Under the pieces are notes generated by a model. The model was not told the DNA's origin, did no database searches, and saw only the letters and a list, made by a program, of their open reading frames with translations. A program made the position numbers and the translations under genes. This document shows, piece by piece, positions 34,832-62,699 of a DNA stretch of 64,000 bases. How positions within the stretch are numbered: the first letter of the stretch is position 1; every line of letters begins with the position of its first letter. Origin of the DNA: Riptortus pedestris (lineage: Eukaryota > Arthropoda > Insecta > Hemiptera > Alydidae); contig CM032232.1 of assembly GCA_019009955.1 (NCBI GenBank), positions 71,551,501-71,615,500 on the forward strand. The letters run 5' to 3'.

Positions 34832-35560
34832 TGAAACATTGTGGGCCAGAAAACAGCTTTCCATGCAGTGATTGTTGTCATCATACACTTGTTATTGGTG
34901 CAAGGGTAAAAGTGTAATATTATTATGTCTGTGATGTTTTATTCCAATAATTTTTAAATTTATTTTGTTTTATATTGATCAGTATCGATAGGTTTATAGA
35001 AATAGAAAAGGCACTTATTTTTATTATGAAAAATTATGTGCCTTATGATAGTTTTTTCTATTGTTTTGTTGTTTATTATACAAAATTTTAATTGTTATAA
35101 ATCATAGCATAAATGGAAAAATCTTTTTAAATGATGACTGATATAACACATAGTTATTTCATACTGCAGTATAAGTTGAATAACTAAGACTTGGGAATAA
35201 TATTTCATTTCTTATTTCCTGTATATTAAGAAATTGTTTCTTTCTAGTCAATTAATGATAATAAAATGAAACTATAGTTACAATCTTACTACAAGAAATA
35301 GAACTGTAAATATATGATTCCTGATTTTATTAATGTTGAACAATTTTTATTCCTGTTCATTGATATATTTTCTTTGCAAAATTTGTACTATGTATAGAGA
35401 TTGTAAGACTATACAATTTAGTGTAAGTTATTTATATTGTTAAAATGTAATTCAAATGAGACCACTATTTATAATATATATTTTAGAATATTTTGTGGTT
35501 TTTATTTAATATCCTTAAGTCCATGGTCGTAAATAAATTACAGGAAACAGGATTACAACA
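34832..35560 (+). other. NRAMP 3' untranslated region (probable)
   Basis: AT-rich sequence after the stop codon, with candidate polyadenylation signals AATAAA at 35260-35265 and again near 35532. The end of the transcript cannot be fixed from sequence. Confidence 0.45.
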
Positions 35561-35599
35561 ATAATAATTTTGGATGATTTTGGGTGCATTTCACATTTC

Positions 35600-36040
35600 T
35601 TCTGATTTTACCATTTAGCTTCTTCAGTGCAGAATACTTCGCAAAATTACAGATTCCCTTTTTACGTATCCAATTTAACTCTCCATAACTACCTCAACAT
35701 TCCTTTTGTCCATACCCTCGCCAAATCCCGACATCAGAAATTCCACTCTCTCCTTCCCGCTCATCCTAATCCTTTAGTCGAATCACTTTCATCTACCCAT
35801 ATTCCAGAAAACCCAAGGCGACGTCTGAAGCGTAAGTGGCCAAGAGATCTTCTCGTGTAGTGCACAGTATAACTCCATATAATTCAACCCAATGTTCCCT
35901 CCATTGGGGGTATTTGCAATGGACAACTTCCTACCTCAAGTCAATAATCAAGCCACTCTTAGTATGATTCATATCATTTGCTTGTAATATCCAAATATGT
36001 TGTTGTAAATAAACAAATAAATATTAAAAATAAAAACTTC
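35600..36040 (+). mobile_element. Jockey-like LINE, 3' end only
   Basis: An open frame to 35860 ends in HPNPLVESLSS, then ENPRRRLKRKWPRDLLV. It resembles the C-terminus of Jockey-clade ORF2 proteins (pattern 'HPNxL...RRLKRxxPxDL'), and VSNLTLHNYLNIPFV-like spacing precedes it. A short 3' UTR follows and ends in TAAATAAACAAATAAATATT and an A-rich tail. It is severely 5'-truncated. Confidence 0.75.
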
Positions 36041-36071
36041 AAGTCATCATCTGATGATTGTGGTACTGCTT

Positions 36072-36178
36072 CTGGCCAATGCCCTTCTCCTTAATAATTT
36101 TATTATCTGGCCAATGCCCTTCTTAATAATTTTATCATCTGGCCAATGCCCTTCTCCTTAATAATTTTATCATTTCTC
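36072..36178. repeat. Three-copy tandem repeat (TCTGGCCAATGCCCTTCTCC unit)
   Basis: Three adjacent copies of TCTGGCCAATGCCCTTCTCC plus TTAATAATTTTATTA. The middle copy is short by three bases. A related GGCCAATGCCCTTTGG string occurs at 13858, so the unit probably derives from a dispersed repeat. Confidence 0.8.
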
Positions 36179-36802
36179 TAGGTCCTAATAAAGGTTTTCA
36201 TATAGGAGGCATTCCAAATCCATAACCAGCCTCTTTATCTATTTTCATCCTGAGCCAACAACTACACGGCACAAAGCCAAGAAGATATATGGGTAGAAGA
36301 ATGAGCATTTTTGGTTGCTAAAAAGTCTCATGAGTACCAGCTAAACCATCTGAAGAAGGCAATTGTAATATCAAAGAATATTGTGGAATGCATAGAACAC
36401 TCCTCAAAATTAACATAATTCTTCAATTGAATAATTTAATAAAATACTATTTTTACTGTTCACAAATTGTTTTTGGTGGAACATATAACTCCAACACTAA
36501 CATTTTAAAAACTGTTATAAGGAGCTCAAGGATATGTCTGCACCAAACGTTTGGATACGAAATGAATTGGTAATTAGACACATTTAAATTCACTGTAATA
36601 TCAATCTCTCAATTGCTAGCTCGACCCCCAGCATATAAACATTTTTTAAACGTATGAGTTTTTCAGACATGAGGGCTGAGAATTTTTGCCTAAACTTTCA
36701 CTGGTACTATACATTGAGGAACTCTGTATTTTAGTTATAGGCCTACATGAGGTATCTGTTTTCCCTTATTCTTGGCCAAATATTCATGGTTTATTGGCAA
36801 GG

Positions 36803-37145
36803 GTCACTAACAAAAACTCCTTTTTTTTATTCCACAAAGACTTTATTCAACCCCCCATGTTTTGTGGCCTGTATACCACCCTTCAGCGATCATTCCTTTT
36901 CAACAAATAATAACATCAATTTATAAAATCCTAAAAATTAATTATAAATTTAACTACGTATCTTTTACTTACTGTTATGAAGTGCTTGTCCACTATTATA
37001 CTCGTTGAAAATGAGATTTCTGAAGCAGGTTGTCAATTTTAAATAAATGGTTTAAGTCAGCTGGCATACCAAGACCACGAAACATGTAGGGTTATATTGA
37101 ATAAAGTCTATGTGGAATAAAGAAAGGAGTTTTTGTTAGTGAGAC
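36803..37145. mobile_element. Penelope-like inverted terminal-repeat pair
   Basis: About 80 bp at the left (GTCACTAACAAAAACTCC, TTATTCCACAAAGACTTTAT, CCATGTTTTGTGGCCTGTAT) recurs as a reverse complement at the right (37060-37145), with about 175 bp between. Penelope-like elements often carry such inverted pLTRs. Both arms, read outward, contain a GTATACxxxGxCCACxAAAC block resembling a hammerhead core. No reverse transcriptase is present. Confidence 0.55.
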
Positions 37146-37340
37146 TTACTACTAACTTTAAATTAAATATGAAGAATATTATTTGTTTTTACAGGTTTTA
37201 TGTAAACCTCAGTTGAGGTGGGGTTGGTTTTTTGAATTATACTGAGTGGAATTATGAAATTTATTTATGACAGGCAAGAGTGAGAGAAACTAGAAGAAAG
37301 AAATTAATTTTGATAAGTTCAAAATAGCAGGATGAATAAC

Positions 37341-37862
37341 AAGAAAAGGCTGCGTTAACTAAGCAGATTTTTCATGTCCATCACGTATTTGAATTTATCT
37401 TAAAATATAAAAGTTCAATGGGAGCAATATTTGATATTTAGGCTTCAAATAAAGTGCTTCATAATACAAAAGCTTATTGTTAATATGACATGAGTAGGAG
37501 TGGGGGTTTACTGAAGGCCGAAAACTAAAAAATGCAAATATCTCGGTTAATAATCAAGATAATGAAAAAACGTACATAACAACATTTATAGAACATTACA
37601 TTTGCAATAAGATTGGTTCTATACAATTTTTCAATCCGATGCATAATAACAGAGATCTTATGAATTTTTGAAATTCCTCCCCTCTAAACCCCTATCCCCT
37701 CCCATTGGTCAGATTTCAGCCATTAATGAACTAATATATGCATAGTTTTGTGAGGACCTCATTTTCGTCTTCTCCTAGGTTGGATTGATAGACATTTGAG
37801 GAAAGTTTTCGAAAATCGTGTTCTCAATAGCTCATTTCCCTTCAGGAAAATCTGCTAAAAAC
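37341..37862 (+). mobile_element. HINE copy
   Basis: It starts GGCTGCGTTAACTAAGCAGA. The interior includes AGTGGGGGTTTACTGAAGGC and TTTTTCAATCCGATGCAT. It ends with a decayed palindrome TTTCCCTTCAGGAAAATCTG and CTAAAA. The central microsatellite region is deleted. Confidence 0.88.
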
Positions 37863-38156
37863 CTTGATTTTCAAATTCCTTTATTTAAATTTTATTACAT
37901 TTCAATAGTTTCCAATATTCCATCTATTGAGAGGCTTAAATCTTCAAGTGAAAAGAGCTTGGCAACCTTAAAAATACTGCGTAATTCTTAAGTGAATAAT
38001 TTAATGCAAAGGAACTAAGAAATCACAATTATTTTTTTACTGCCCCCACCCCCAACAATTTTAGTTGTTATATCTTATTGTTGAGCCAAAATAATTCCTA
38101 AAATTATAATCATCAAGTCTTGGTGACAGGGCAAGATAATATTAAAGTGTATAGAT

Positions 38157-39113
38157 TTTTAGCAGATTTCCCTTAAGGGAAATCAGCTATTGAGGTTGTA
38201 CTCATGACGGAATTTTCGACATTTTTCTTCAAATGTCCATCGATCCTACCTAGTAGATGACGAAAATGAGGTCCGTTCAAAACTGTATACATATATCTAT
38301 ATATATCTATCTATCTATCTATCTATATATTTGTCTGTTACCGCTCTAGCGGTCGCAATTTTTGTTTAATCCTTACCAAACTTCATATTTAAGTGTTTTA
38401 TGTAAAAAGAAAGATCAAGTTCGTTAACGGCTGAAATCGGACCAATGGGAGGGGGGGTTTAGAGGGGAGGATTTTCGAAAATTCAAAATATCTCCGTTAC
38501 TATACGTCGGATCGAAAAATTATACAGAATCAATCTTATTACAAATTCAATTTACTATAAATATCGTTATATACATTTATTCTCTATCTTGAATATTAAC
38601 CGAGATATTTGGATTTTTCAGTTTTCACCAAACCGCCACTTCTACTCATGTTACGTAAACAATACTCTGATACATAATAAATCACATTATTGGAAGTTTA
38701 AATACCAAAAATTGTATTCAAGAGACCTTTATTATACGAGAAACATGCAATGTCCTCGTAATCCCCCCCCATCTTAAAGTTTTGGACTACTAAAATTTTA
38801 TTGATTGAGATAACAATTATTCATTATTAATTACAGTACTAAATATAGTAAATAGTTCTCAATAAAATTAATGTGTTATATTCTGATATATTTCAGTAAT
38901 TGTTTTTCTTTCCGGTGTGAGGCGGGACCCGTTTGTTTACATTTCTAACCTAACGCTTCCTGTCGGCAGGCTATTGAAATTGGATGAAACATTTCTTATT
39001 TCCGTTTGTATTTATTCACGGTGTTGTGTTAGCAGTTTGTATATTTATCTATTACTAAACTTCACGAGGGAAATCTGCTTAGTTTACGCAGCCCCTGCGT
39101 GACGGACTTTTAA
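38157..39113 (-). mobile_element. HINE copy in reverse orientation, full length
   Basis: An intact reversed palindrome (TAGCAGATTTCCCTTAAGGG, AAATCAGCT) opens it. GGGAAATCTGCTTAGTTTAC and GCAGCCCCTGCGTGACGGAC with TTTT close it. The microsatellite at the family's fixed site is (ATCT)n at about 38295-38330. Confidence 0.92.
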
Positions 39114-39907
39114 TACTTAGTCTTTATAATAAAGTTCTAGATATTAGAAATTTATACATTCATCACTCTACATGTTTTAGGGCTCCAATTGCCATCCATC
39201 TCTCCAGGGGCTCACATGTATAAAATAGTCAAAAATTTCATAAATCCCAAATGAATTAGCAATAAACATTTTTTAATGTACGCATTACAAAAAAAAACCT
39301 GCTTGCTATTTATGAAGGACTATTATGAATTGATATGTTTTACTATCTGATCCTGCCATAGAGACTCAAGAAGTATAATCATATAGCTGAATAAAAATGG
39401 TTCAATGAATACAATTTTTAGAATGCGTCTTCAGGTTTGTCTAAGAACTTCAAAAAAGCTCAATTCATGGAAATTTTTAATTACAAATATTGAAAGTAGA
39501 AGGCAGTCATAGTGAAAGAAATTTAAGTAGAGCAAATGTATTTAAAACATTTTTATGTGCACAATTAAGAATGAAATGCACTTAAGTAGTTCATTTCAAA
39601 ATTATTTTACATTATTATGAAATTATCACAGAATATCAATTTTATAAGCATGAGATCTTTAAAAAAGTATACAATAGTCAAATTTTGTAAAATTTAATAC
39701 AAAATTACAAACTAATTAAGAGAGTTATTATGATTTAAATTATTGGTAATGTATTAAGTACAAATAAACAAATTAATTGGTCCGTCAATAGTATTAATTA
39801 TTAAAAACTGAAACAAAAAAGAATCAACAATAAAATAAAATAAAGCCCTTTTGAAAATTCAACAAAAAATAAATAACTTAAAAATAATTAACAATATTCA
39901 ACGTTGG

Positions 39908-54048
<14,141 letters not shown>

Positions 54049-55399
54049 TTCTTTTAAAAGACAGATCGTAAGTACAAAAAACTAAACGATTTTTGGCAGA
54101 ATAATTCAAATTAATTTGCTAGGCCCTAATATAATGCTAAATATTGGGATTCATTGTTGGGAGAGAAACGAAACGAAGGCCGTCAACTCTAGAAGCCGAC
54201 TAATCAAAACAATCTGCAACAGCTCTTTTTACCTTCCCTTATCAATGAGCTCAAATCTTATCACTTGAAACACTTCAGTTTCATTTATTTTTTATTAAGT
54301 TTAAATCCCCTTTCTTAAAATAATAAACAATTTTTTCCTTTTTATTGAATATCATTTTACAGTGCAAGAAATTTTCGTAATCAAGAAAATTAGACATGGT
54401 TGCTAGGAGATCAGGTAAGGTTTTGTTTGTAAACAATATAGCTTGAGGTTCCGTTTTGAATTGTGTTCGTACTCACCTGGTTTTACTTATTATAATGAGC
54501 GGTAAGATTAATTTTTCACTTTCACATTTAATTCTATTGATTCTATTTAATAATATCAGCTTTGTAATAAGTGGGTCAACTTATTACGTTATTATCGGCC
54601 CTTACATAATTATTGCAGTTTTACAGGAAGTTTCCCATTTCATTCTGTTTATACTAATATGAATATTACTTTTTAAATATTTTCTTTATTGCTATTATTA
54701 TCATTAGTAATTACTACATTTACTTGCCCGAAGACTTGAAATTCTGGTCTAAATAGAATTATTTTTTGTACTTAAATTTGAAATTAGTTGTGGTCTGTGG
54801 TTTTCATAAGAGTGAAAAGCATTTGTGTTATTTATTCCATGTATTTCAAACATTTTGTTTTCTAGTACAAAATTTGTAACAAACCCTTATTTAAATCATA
54901 GAAATATATTTAATTAGTAAAAGGAGCTTCTTAACCCTTTAATGGGGCAAAATTGTTGGGAAGAGCTAATGACTTGTTATTATTGTAACTTCCTATTTTC
55001 ACCATTTATTTTGAGGATAGTGTAAATAAGAAGTTGCCTTTCTAAATTATTTTTAATCTTACTATTGCCAGGATGAAACTTAATAACAGGTTTCAAGTCA
55101 ATACTAAAATGTCCTTGATGCAAGTGAGCTTTTCAACCTCCTGTGATATGAAGCCAACAGGACTTTAATTTTCAGTTGGCAAGAACTTTAATTGATACCA
55201 GTAGCTTTAAGTGAAAATATGAGTATAAGGAGATGAAACGGAGGCTTAAAATTAAAAAATGCAATTATCTCAGTTAATATTCGTGTAAGAGAAAATATAT
55301 TAGGTACAACGATTGTAGAAAATTAAATTTTCAACACAGTTGGTTATATAACATTTTTTAAACATGTTCATAATAAAAATAATATTTTGATGTTATTCG

Positions 55400-56100
55400 T
55401 TTATGTACTGAGGATACCACTTTCAGCCTGTAGTCACTTAGTGCTTCTGGGTTCTTTTTCTTAGGCATGAAAACTCTCCTATCTGTGTCAAACTCAGATG
55501 TAACAGGCATGCTATTATATAAAAGGAATTTAGTTGTAACTTTATAGTCTTAAATCTGTCCAGAAGCAGATGTACTAGCAACTTTGTGTTGGTGAATCTT
55601 TTTGTGAAGGCTGCAGAATTTAGCCCACTTCCTCACTTATTCTCAAGCGTATCCTGCAAGACGCTGTGGTCTCCTAAAATGTCCATTTGTCTAGGAAGTA
55701 GGTTGTATATTCCAAGCTGGAAAACTTGCTTGGATCCATAGGTAAAATGTTTCACTCACATTCATACCAGCCTTTGCTAGTACAACAAGCTCTCTTTCCA
55801 ATCTCCTCCAGCCAGCCTCTCTCTATTTGCAGGCACATTCATTTCTAATTCTTCTTTTATTGTTTCCTGGAGGATGGTCTTATATTCAGTTGCACACATG
55901 TGGCTGGCAACTATCTTTTGCCCATTGTAAGAGTAAACTAGAAATCCTAATGGGATATCTGGGAACCCCAATACTTGCATTATGGGTTTTAGGATGGGAG
56001 CTTAATGTGCTTCCCAAACTATTGGATCCATTGAACCCTCGTGCACAAATGGCTCACATCTGTATCCTGTACTCAACAGATATCATATAACTTGAGGAAA
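55400..56100 (-). pseudogene. Unclassified coding remnant, probably from a retroelement
   Basis: The minus strand keeps a 67-codon frame at 55980-55777 and, after stops, further pieces such as LLPRQMDILGDHSV and FMPKKKNPEALSDYRLKVVS. The last resembles the 'PKKxNxxxLxDYRPIxxxS' lead-in of non-LTR reverse transcriptases, but the order of the pieces is odd and no motif is complete. I treat it as an old transposon-derived fragment of unknown clade. Confidence 0.3.
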
Positions 56101-57124
56101 TAATCTACACGGGTACTTATCCATATTGGAGGCTAGTAATAAACCTAAGCAAACCTAAATATAGGAGGAAGAAAATATTTAGAAGAAGAAAAACACTTCA
56201 TTAACAAAAGAAAAAATTGCTGGATATGGAAAACTGTTTAATTTAATCCTGCCCTTTATCCAAAAGCAGCCCAGGGGAGCTAGATGTTTTCTCTCTTCTT
56301 TTTGTTATGCCATTTAGCCAATCATCATAACGTGTATAATGGGTGCTAAATGAAAGTTATGCTGGGTATAAATTGAACTTAAGATTGGCATTTAAATGGG
56401 AGAAGCTGGCCTTTTTCAGAATTATAGGCTTTCCAACAATCCTTAACCCAATCAACCACGTACAGCTGGAGCCGATGAGGAATTCCACAAAGCTCTAAGC
56501 AGCTAACTATTAGAAACAGAGTTCCTTCAAAATAATCTGCAAAAAAAAATACGATTTTTCCAAGTTTTCAATGCTTTATTAATGGCCTTGCTAAAATGTA
56601 TAACTATTTCCTCTCCTCTTGGTTTTTGGTTCATTATGCACTGAACTGGCTCACTTTTCTCACTACTGGTAGATCAAGTTCCTTGATGGCTGAAATGGGA
56701 CCAGTAGGATAAAAGGTTGTGGTGTGTAGGAAAATAACAATTTTAATTATCTCGATTCTTATGCATCCAATAACTTTTGAACCTTGTTAGTCATGTTATT
56801 ATTCTTCTATTTCTTTTTTTCTAACAAAAATTAATGGATTAATTTGTATTTTTTAGTTTTCAGCTTTAATTAATCCCCTATTCCTAATCATCTCACTTTA
56901 AAAATAACTAATATATACCACGAGTCATCATATTCTAGGCCTAAATAATGTGAATATTTTTTAATCAGGCATTTATTGTGCGAGAAACTTTGATGAACGT
57001 GCATCATTCATGAACATTACAACAACATGATCCTCAAAAGAAGGGGGGGGTGTTTTTTATTTTATACTCAATATATAACTGTTTCTTATTAAGCAAAAGA
57101 TTAATGGTTTTAATCTGACTTTTA

Positions 57125-57305
57125 ACTTTTTAAACCTAGAGTGGCGAGTTCGATTCTTGCCTGGGCAAAGGAAATTATTTAGTGACGAAATTCATTAAAT
57201 AACGTCCTAAAATCCCACCCTGGCTAGAAAAGGGTGGTAACCTGTAGATAACCCGTCCCGATTAGCCTAAGTTGCAAAAAGTGGACGTTAATAAATAATA
57301 ATATA
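57125..57305 (+). repeat. SINE, 5'-truncated, with perfect 14-bp target duplication
   Basis: TAATCTGACTTTTA flanks it at 57111-57124 and 57306-57319. The insert contains the B-box GAGTTCGATTCTTG, the family body, GGGTGGTAACCTGTAGATAA, then AAAGTGGACGTTAATAAATA and an ATAATA tail. Confidence 0.92.
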
Positions 57306-57812
57306 TAATCTGACTTTTAGGAGTGGAGTTTCAGGACAGGCGAAATGCAAAATTGTAAATTGCTTTTTCATTTACAGAGTACAACATTCTTTATGATTAA
57401 TCTTGTTTGTTGGTATGCAAATCATTGCCCTACAATTGTTATTATATATTTTTGTCTATCTGTAATATTAATGGAGTGCATTTTTTAAATTTCAGCATTC
57501 AGTTCTCTATTCCATCATTTTAAATTTATAATACTATGTCACTAAACATTTCTTGTCCAAGCTAGACCTGGTCTTGTTTATGTTCAGTTCTTACTAGTAT
57601 TTAGTATTCTTAAAAGGAATACAGAATGGCAGATGCCTGTTTGTACAACTTGTGGGATGTCCACTTAGTTTATATCATGTGCTACATCGATTTTTTAATT
57701 CTTTTGTTTTATTATTCTTGGTTTCTATTTTTTGTTGTGTTTAATGTTAATCATTTTTATTAAATGAAATGGGGAAAAAACAATATGATTTTAATACTCT
57801 TAAATAAGTATA

Positions 57813-58035
57813 GGGGCTCATGTTAGCCATGTCAGTTAAAGTGTTGACCTTAATCTCATATGGCAAACCTAGAGTGGAGAGTTCGATTCTCGGCTGGGCA
57901 ATAGGAATTTACTTAGTGACGGAATTCAATAAATAAAGTCCTTAGTCCCACCCTGGCTAGGAAAGGGTGGTAACCTGTAGATAACCCGTCCTAATTAGCC
58001 TTAGTTGCAAAAAGTGGATGTTAATAATTTAATTT
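57813..58035 (+). repeat. Full-length tRNA-derived SINE with 13-bp target duplication
   Basis: TTAAATAAGTATA flanks it at 57800-57812 and 58036-58048. The 223-bp insert starts GGGGCTCATGTTAGCC. The A-box-like TTAGCCATGTCAGTTAAAGT and the B-box GAGTTCGATTCTCG are spaced as in a pol III promoter. The body ends CCCACCCTGGCTAGGAAAGG, then TTGCAAAAAGTGGATGTTAA. This is the reference copy for the family. Confidence 0.93.
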
Positions 58036-58048
58036 TTAAATAAGTATA

Positions 58049-60557
58049 TAAAAAAATTTTTTTTTTTTGAAGAGAACATAATCAGTGAAAAAGGAAATAT
58101 GTCTATTATGCAATCCTTAGTGTACAGGAAGACCGCCTTGTCAAGCTTTATTTACATGTAAATAGCGTTTATCATCATAATGAAACTCTTCAAACTCGTT
58201 TGTGCAATTTTTTCTATCTTAAACTCCTGAAGTTTATGTATGGGTATATAAAGGTCATTATTGCTCTCGTTTCCAGTATTATATTTTGATAATAACAGAC
58301 ATTCATAATTTGTGCATCTCCTTGTAGCTATAATTACCAGAAAATGAAAAAGTAAACCGTTTACTTACACAGAAATAAATGCTATATTATTTAATTCTGG
58401 TTCAGGTTTAATTTTTAATTGTAAATTTCATATAGTTACCGGTTTTAAAAAAAATACTTTTTAATTAATATTTAAAAACTAATAGATTGGGCAGGGGGGG
58501 GGGGGTTAAGGGCAATGCCTTTGCAGGTTGAGGCATGGATATGTCAAACTCAACAGGTTTGTCAAACAACAATGAGTGATCACTCTTAAACTGCTTGGCC
58601 ATGAGGAATTTACTCATCACTCATTTATAGTATGGATTACAAAAAAGTTTTTTTAAAATTAATATACAATATTAATTAGTTAAAAAATGAAACAAATATC
58701 TCTAATCTTTGCTGACGGTGATTAAATGAATGATGAGTGAATTATTCAAATAAGCAATTTAAGAGTGATTACTCCTCTCTCCTGTTCTACGATAACTCAC
58801 CCCTTATTCATTTAAATTTGCTCAAATATGTCCAACACTTCTCTACCCTCAGTAAGTAAAATTTATAAAAATCTGGTGTGGACATCACATGACTTCCTTG
58901 TACTCCAATTATTTATTTATTGATCTTCACAATGAACTTGATGTTACTCTTAATATAAAAAAGTATTGCACAAAAAGAAGAATAAACTCAGGGCAATGAG
59001 TAGCATATTGGAAATAAAAAAAAAATGAGAACAGGTTAAATTTAACTATCGTTAAACAAATTATAATTAGACCAATGAAATGAAAAAAAAAAAAAAAAAT
59101 AGAACAAAAACTATGTTAAAAAGAAGGTAATATAATCAAATGAACTAGGAACAGGTAATGCCTTCGTATCCCAATACTGTCCCATTTGTGTTATGTAGAC
59201 ACAATTTGTGTTATTTAAATATAACGATAAAACCAAATATTTAATACAAATAATGCTCTTGTATATGTATTATAATAATAATATTTTTTGTCGGTGGTTT
59301 CACCCTATATGACCAGTAACTACACCAATAATTGTATAGACTCAATGGCAGTCATCAAAGATATTAACCAAAAATAGTGTGGAAGTGATGAGGAAGTATG
59401 GAAGGCCTTGATAAAGGTAGTAATAAAATTAAAATGTCGGCATTACTGATTAGTTTGATTTCTCCCTACTTCACCAACAATCCCATCAATAAAAGTATGC
59501 ATGTTTTTTGTACTACCATGTTGTTTGATTTCACCCTACTTTACTGACAACCATATCAATTAAAGGGTACATACCTTTTGTAACTAACATGGACTTAGTA
59601 TCAGCAGCGACAATCCTTGAATTGGACCACACTGAATCATTCGGCTATTTATACGTTTTGTAGCTAAGACATTACTGCACTCTCAACCTCCGCAAGTCCT
59701 CTAGTCATCTCTGTGTACTTTAAATTCCAAGGCCTAGAAGTTGAAGTTCATGTTTCACATAACTGTTGGTATGAGTAGTACATTATATATTTACATTATT
59801 TTCTTCCTTGAACGGCTCTTAAAGCAGCGAGTGATATTTTGCAAGGTGTAGAAGTATGAAGTATGAGTCTCATGAATCACCCTGACTTTTGCTTCCACAC
59901 TATGCCTTTGCATAATTATCTCCATCAAGTACATGAAACTTTGCAAGCAGAAATTATGAACTCTTTTTAAGTTCTACAGGACCTTGGTCTTCCTGGTCCT
60001 ATCTAGACTGTGATAGCCTAGAAGTATCCGGTGCCTGCCAGAATAGCTGAATAATTATTCTGCTTTTTATATTTAGTTCAACACTTACTTTTATATTTAG
60101 TGCCTTCTGTTACTTGAATGTGTTGTCACTCAGAAACACAAACTCTTCTGGCCATCTGATTTAATTCTTATGCTGTTGGTTTTTTCATACTTACTTAAAA
60201 ACCTAATCTTGCACTATGCTTGCAAATTCTATTGAAGATTCAGGTAGAAGAGCGATGTTTCTCAATAGATCACTCACTTCAACATTCACCATGCGATATG
60301 GGAACCTTTTAAGCCTTTTAATAATTTTTTTTGGTTGCTACTTTTAGGGTTAGATTGGATACAACAAGTGATAATGTATCCTCTTGTCCTAATTAAATTA
60401 ATCCAGTGGTAACCTCAAAACTATTAGACGACAACCTGAATTTTGACCTTGAAAAAGTTTATTTTTCTTTTCTCATTAGCTCACTAGGTGTATTGGTTTG
60501 TACTACTACATAATTTTAATAATTTATTTACTCAATTCATTTTTAATAAAATTTTAT

Positions 60558-60560
<3 letters not shown>
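58049..60560. other. Intergenic stretch without recognised genes
   Basis: It has homopolymer runs (A18 near 59082, G11 near 58495). On the minus strand at about 60060-60330 there is a broken coding-like stretch (MVNVEVSDLLRNIALLPESS, then stop) that I cannot assign to a family. No target duplications or terminal repeats were found. Confidence 0.3.
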
Positions 60561-60566
<6 letters not shown>

Positions 60567-60624
<58 letters not shown>

Positions 60625-60644
60625 TACATACATGCATACATACA

Positions 60645-60675
<31 letters not shown>
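60567..60675. repeat. (TA)n-(CATA)n compound microsatellite
   Basis: About 25 TA units followed by about 12 CATA units and a short ATATGTG end. Confidence 0.96.
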
Positions 60676-62699
60676 GTGTTCATCAAATAAGAAAGATCAA
60701 TATTTAATTTTTTTTCTTTTAATCAAAGATGTATTTACAAAAGATTACATACAATTTACAGTAAAATGTACATATTAAATTAACAAAACATAAAAAATTA
60801 AATTACTACATACAGCAGTATCACATAATAAAAATATTTAGTTTTGGTAGTCTTTAAACATAAACTTATCCAACAAAATAATAAATATAAATCACAATTT
60901 GAGATCACATAGCAATCTTATTATTACTGCATCTTTATAATAATTACTTAGAGGTTGTTGGCTGATTCAGACATCATTTGTACTTTCGTGTGTGCATGCG
61001 TTCGTGTTTGTGTGTGTGTGTGTGTTCTATTTATCCATCTTCATCCATACATTTTTAAAATATTTAATTCAAATGCAGTTCCTCGTACTATACCGTGGAT
61101 TTAATTCAATAAATAAATAGGAAATATTGAAACAAGTTAAGAAAAGTATTTTAAAATCAAACACACATGTATTCTGTTGGTACTATGTTGTAAGATTTGC
61201 TAACTATGTAAATTTTAATATAGTAGAAATAAGAGAAAAGTTTTTATTTCAATTTTTATCTCCTTTGAAATTCAATTTCTTTGTATTTTTGTTCTTAAAG
61301 TGTTTAAGCAGTTTTATACTTGTTTGTTCAAGTAGATGTTTAATTACCTCAAAATGTTGAGAGGGTATAAGAGAAAGGATGAAGAAAGTTAAAAGTTAAG
61401 TTAAAACTACAATCTTACTATGACAGAAAGTTATGTGTAAAACAAAATAGTGTTCAAACCGAGTCATTACAGCCTAGTATTCTGTGCCTTATTATTCTAT
61501 GCCTGCCTCCACAAAGAAAAATGGTTAAGTTAGCGGATGCTGTTCAATATACAGAGAAAATTCATCGAAAAAAATAGTGGGGTTCCTAAGTGAGATATAT
61601 TTTCATAATTAATTAAATAAATTAGATCCGAATGATGTGTGGAAGACATCTCTATTATTAGTTATAGCAATTACTTTCAACATTAACCCCTTCAAAACTA
61701 ATTTGAAATTTGATTTCCTGTTTGTTTTAAGTACTTTATAATCTGGGGTATGGCACTACTTGTTCGCCTAAATAGCTTTTCGACTGTTAAGCTTAATATT
61801 TTTAAGTATAATTAGAGAGAAATAAGTGAATCATCTAAATGATTAGCTGTTACTAAAGAAAGGTTACAGTTAACACTTTATATTCCCTCCTCATTTTAAT
61901 TATTAAATCTATTTGAAATTTGTTACTTATACAGCTGATTAAAATTTTCAATATTTTTAATTTAGTATATTTTAGATCAGAAAGCTCGTTCATTTTTTAA
62001 TATTATCAAGATAACCAAGCGATTAAGTACATTCATACAAATTCTATGCTCCAATAGACCATCAATTTACATTTTATAGGAAAACAAAGACAATAATTGT
62101 TATTTTGAGGGGAAAAAACCAAATTCATTTTTCTTTTATTAGTTTGTGAAGAATGTATTAAGTTTTTAATTCTGGATTTCAGTTTATCTTAATCTCAAAT
62201 CAAATGAATACACTTCTACTACTAATGCTATCTATTAAAATATTAGGATATCTTTAGGCTGAATATCATAATTATATCTTAGGAATTAGAAATGTAAAAG
62301 TATTGGCCAAAACAGAAATCTATTACAAATTATCGATAACATTTTTTCTTACTTTAAAAGATAAAACAAATATCTCTTTGCTCAATATCTCATCTAAAAT
62401 ATTGGATGTCACGTTTCATCATCTTCACAACCACTTCAAAACTCATGTATTTATAAATAAATTTATCATTATCTGGTTCAACTTTATTAGAATTGAAATA
62501 CGTAGTAATGAAAAGAGTATATATCTGGTATTTGGTACTCTTAGATAGCCAATATAATATTTTTCTGTTTTAGACCCTTAGTAAATTTATCAGGGAACTC
62601 AGAAATCAATTATTTCAATTCATCTTGAATTGTCTTATACATTCAGTTGACTATGTTCATATTTTTATTTTATTATATATATGTGTCTATATATTTAAT

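Noticed and set aside
34860..34880. CAGTGA in the NRAMP 3' UTR as an iron-responsive element
   Set aside because: The loop sequence fits, but the five bases on each side do not pair and there is no bulged C in the right place.
54396..54420. ATG GTT GCT AGG AGA TCA G|GTAAGG as first exon of a divergent gene
   Set aside because: A short open stretch with a good donor, but no following exon could be identified and such strings arise by chance.
55777..55980. Upstream exon of the acid phosphatase gene
   Set aside because: The phosphatase already has a start codon and signal peptide in its first exon at 54048; this frame looks transposon-derived.
57813..57900. tRNA gene
   Set aside because: A and B boxes are present, but the sequence does not fold into a cloverleaf and is the head of a SINE with target duplications.
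60488..60778. Open frames across the TA/CATA repeats (also at 34317-34553 and 48044-48320)
   Set aside because: They encode only Tyr-Ile repeats from microsatellite DNA.
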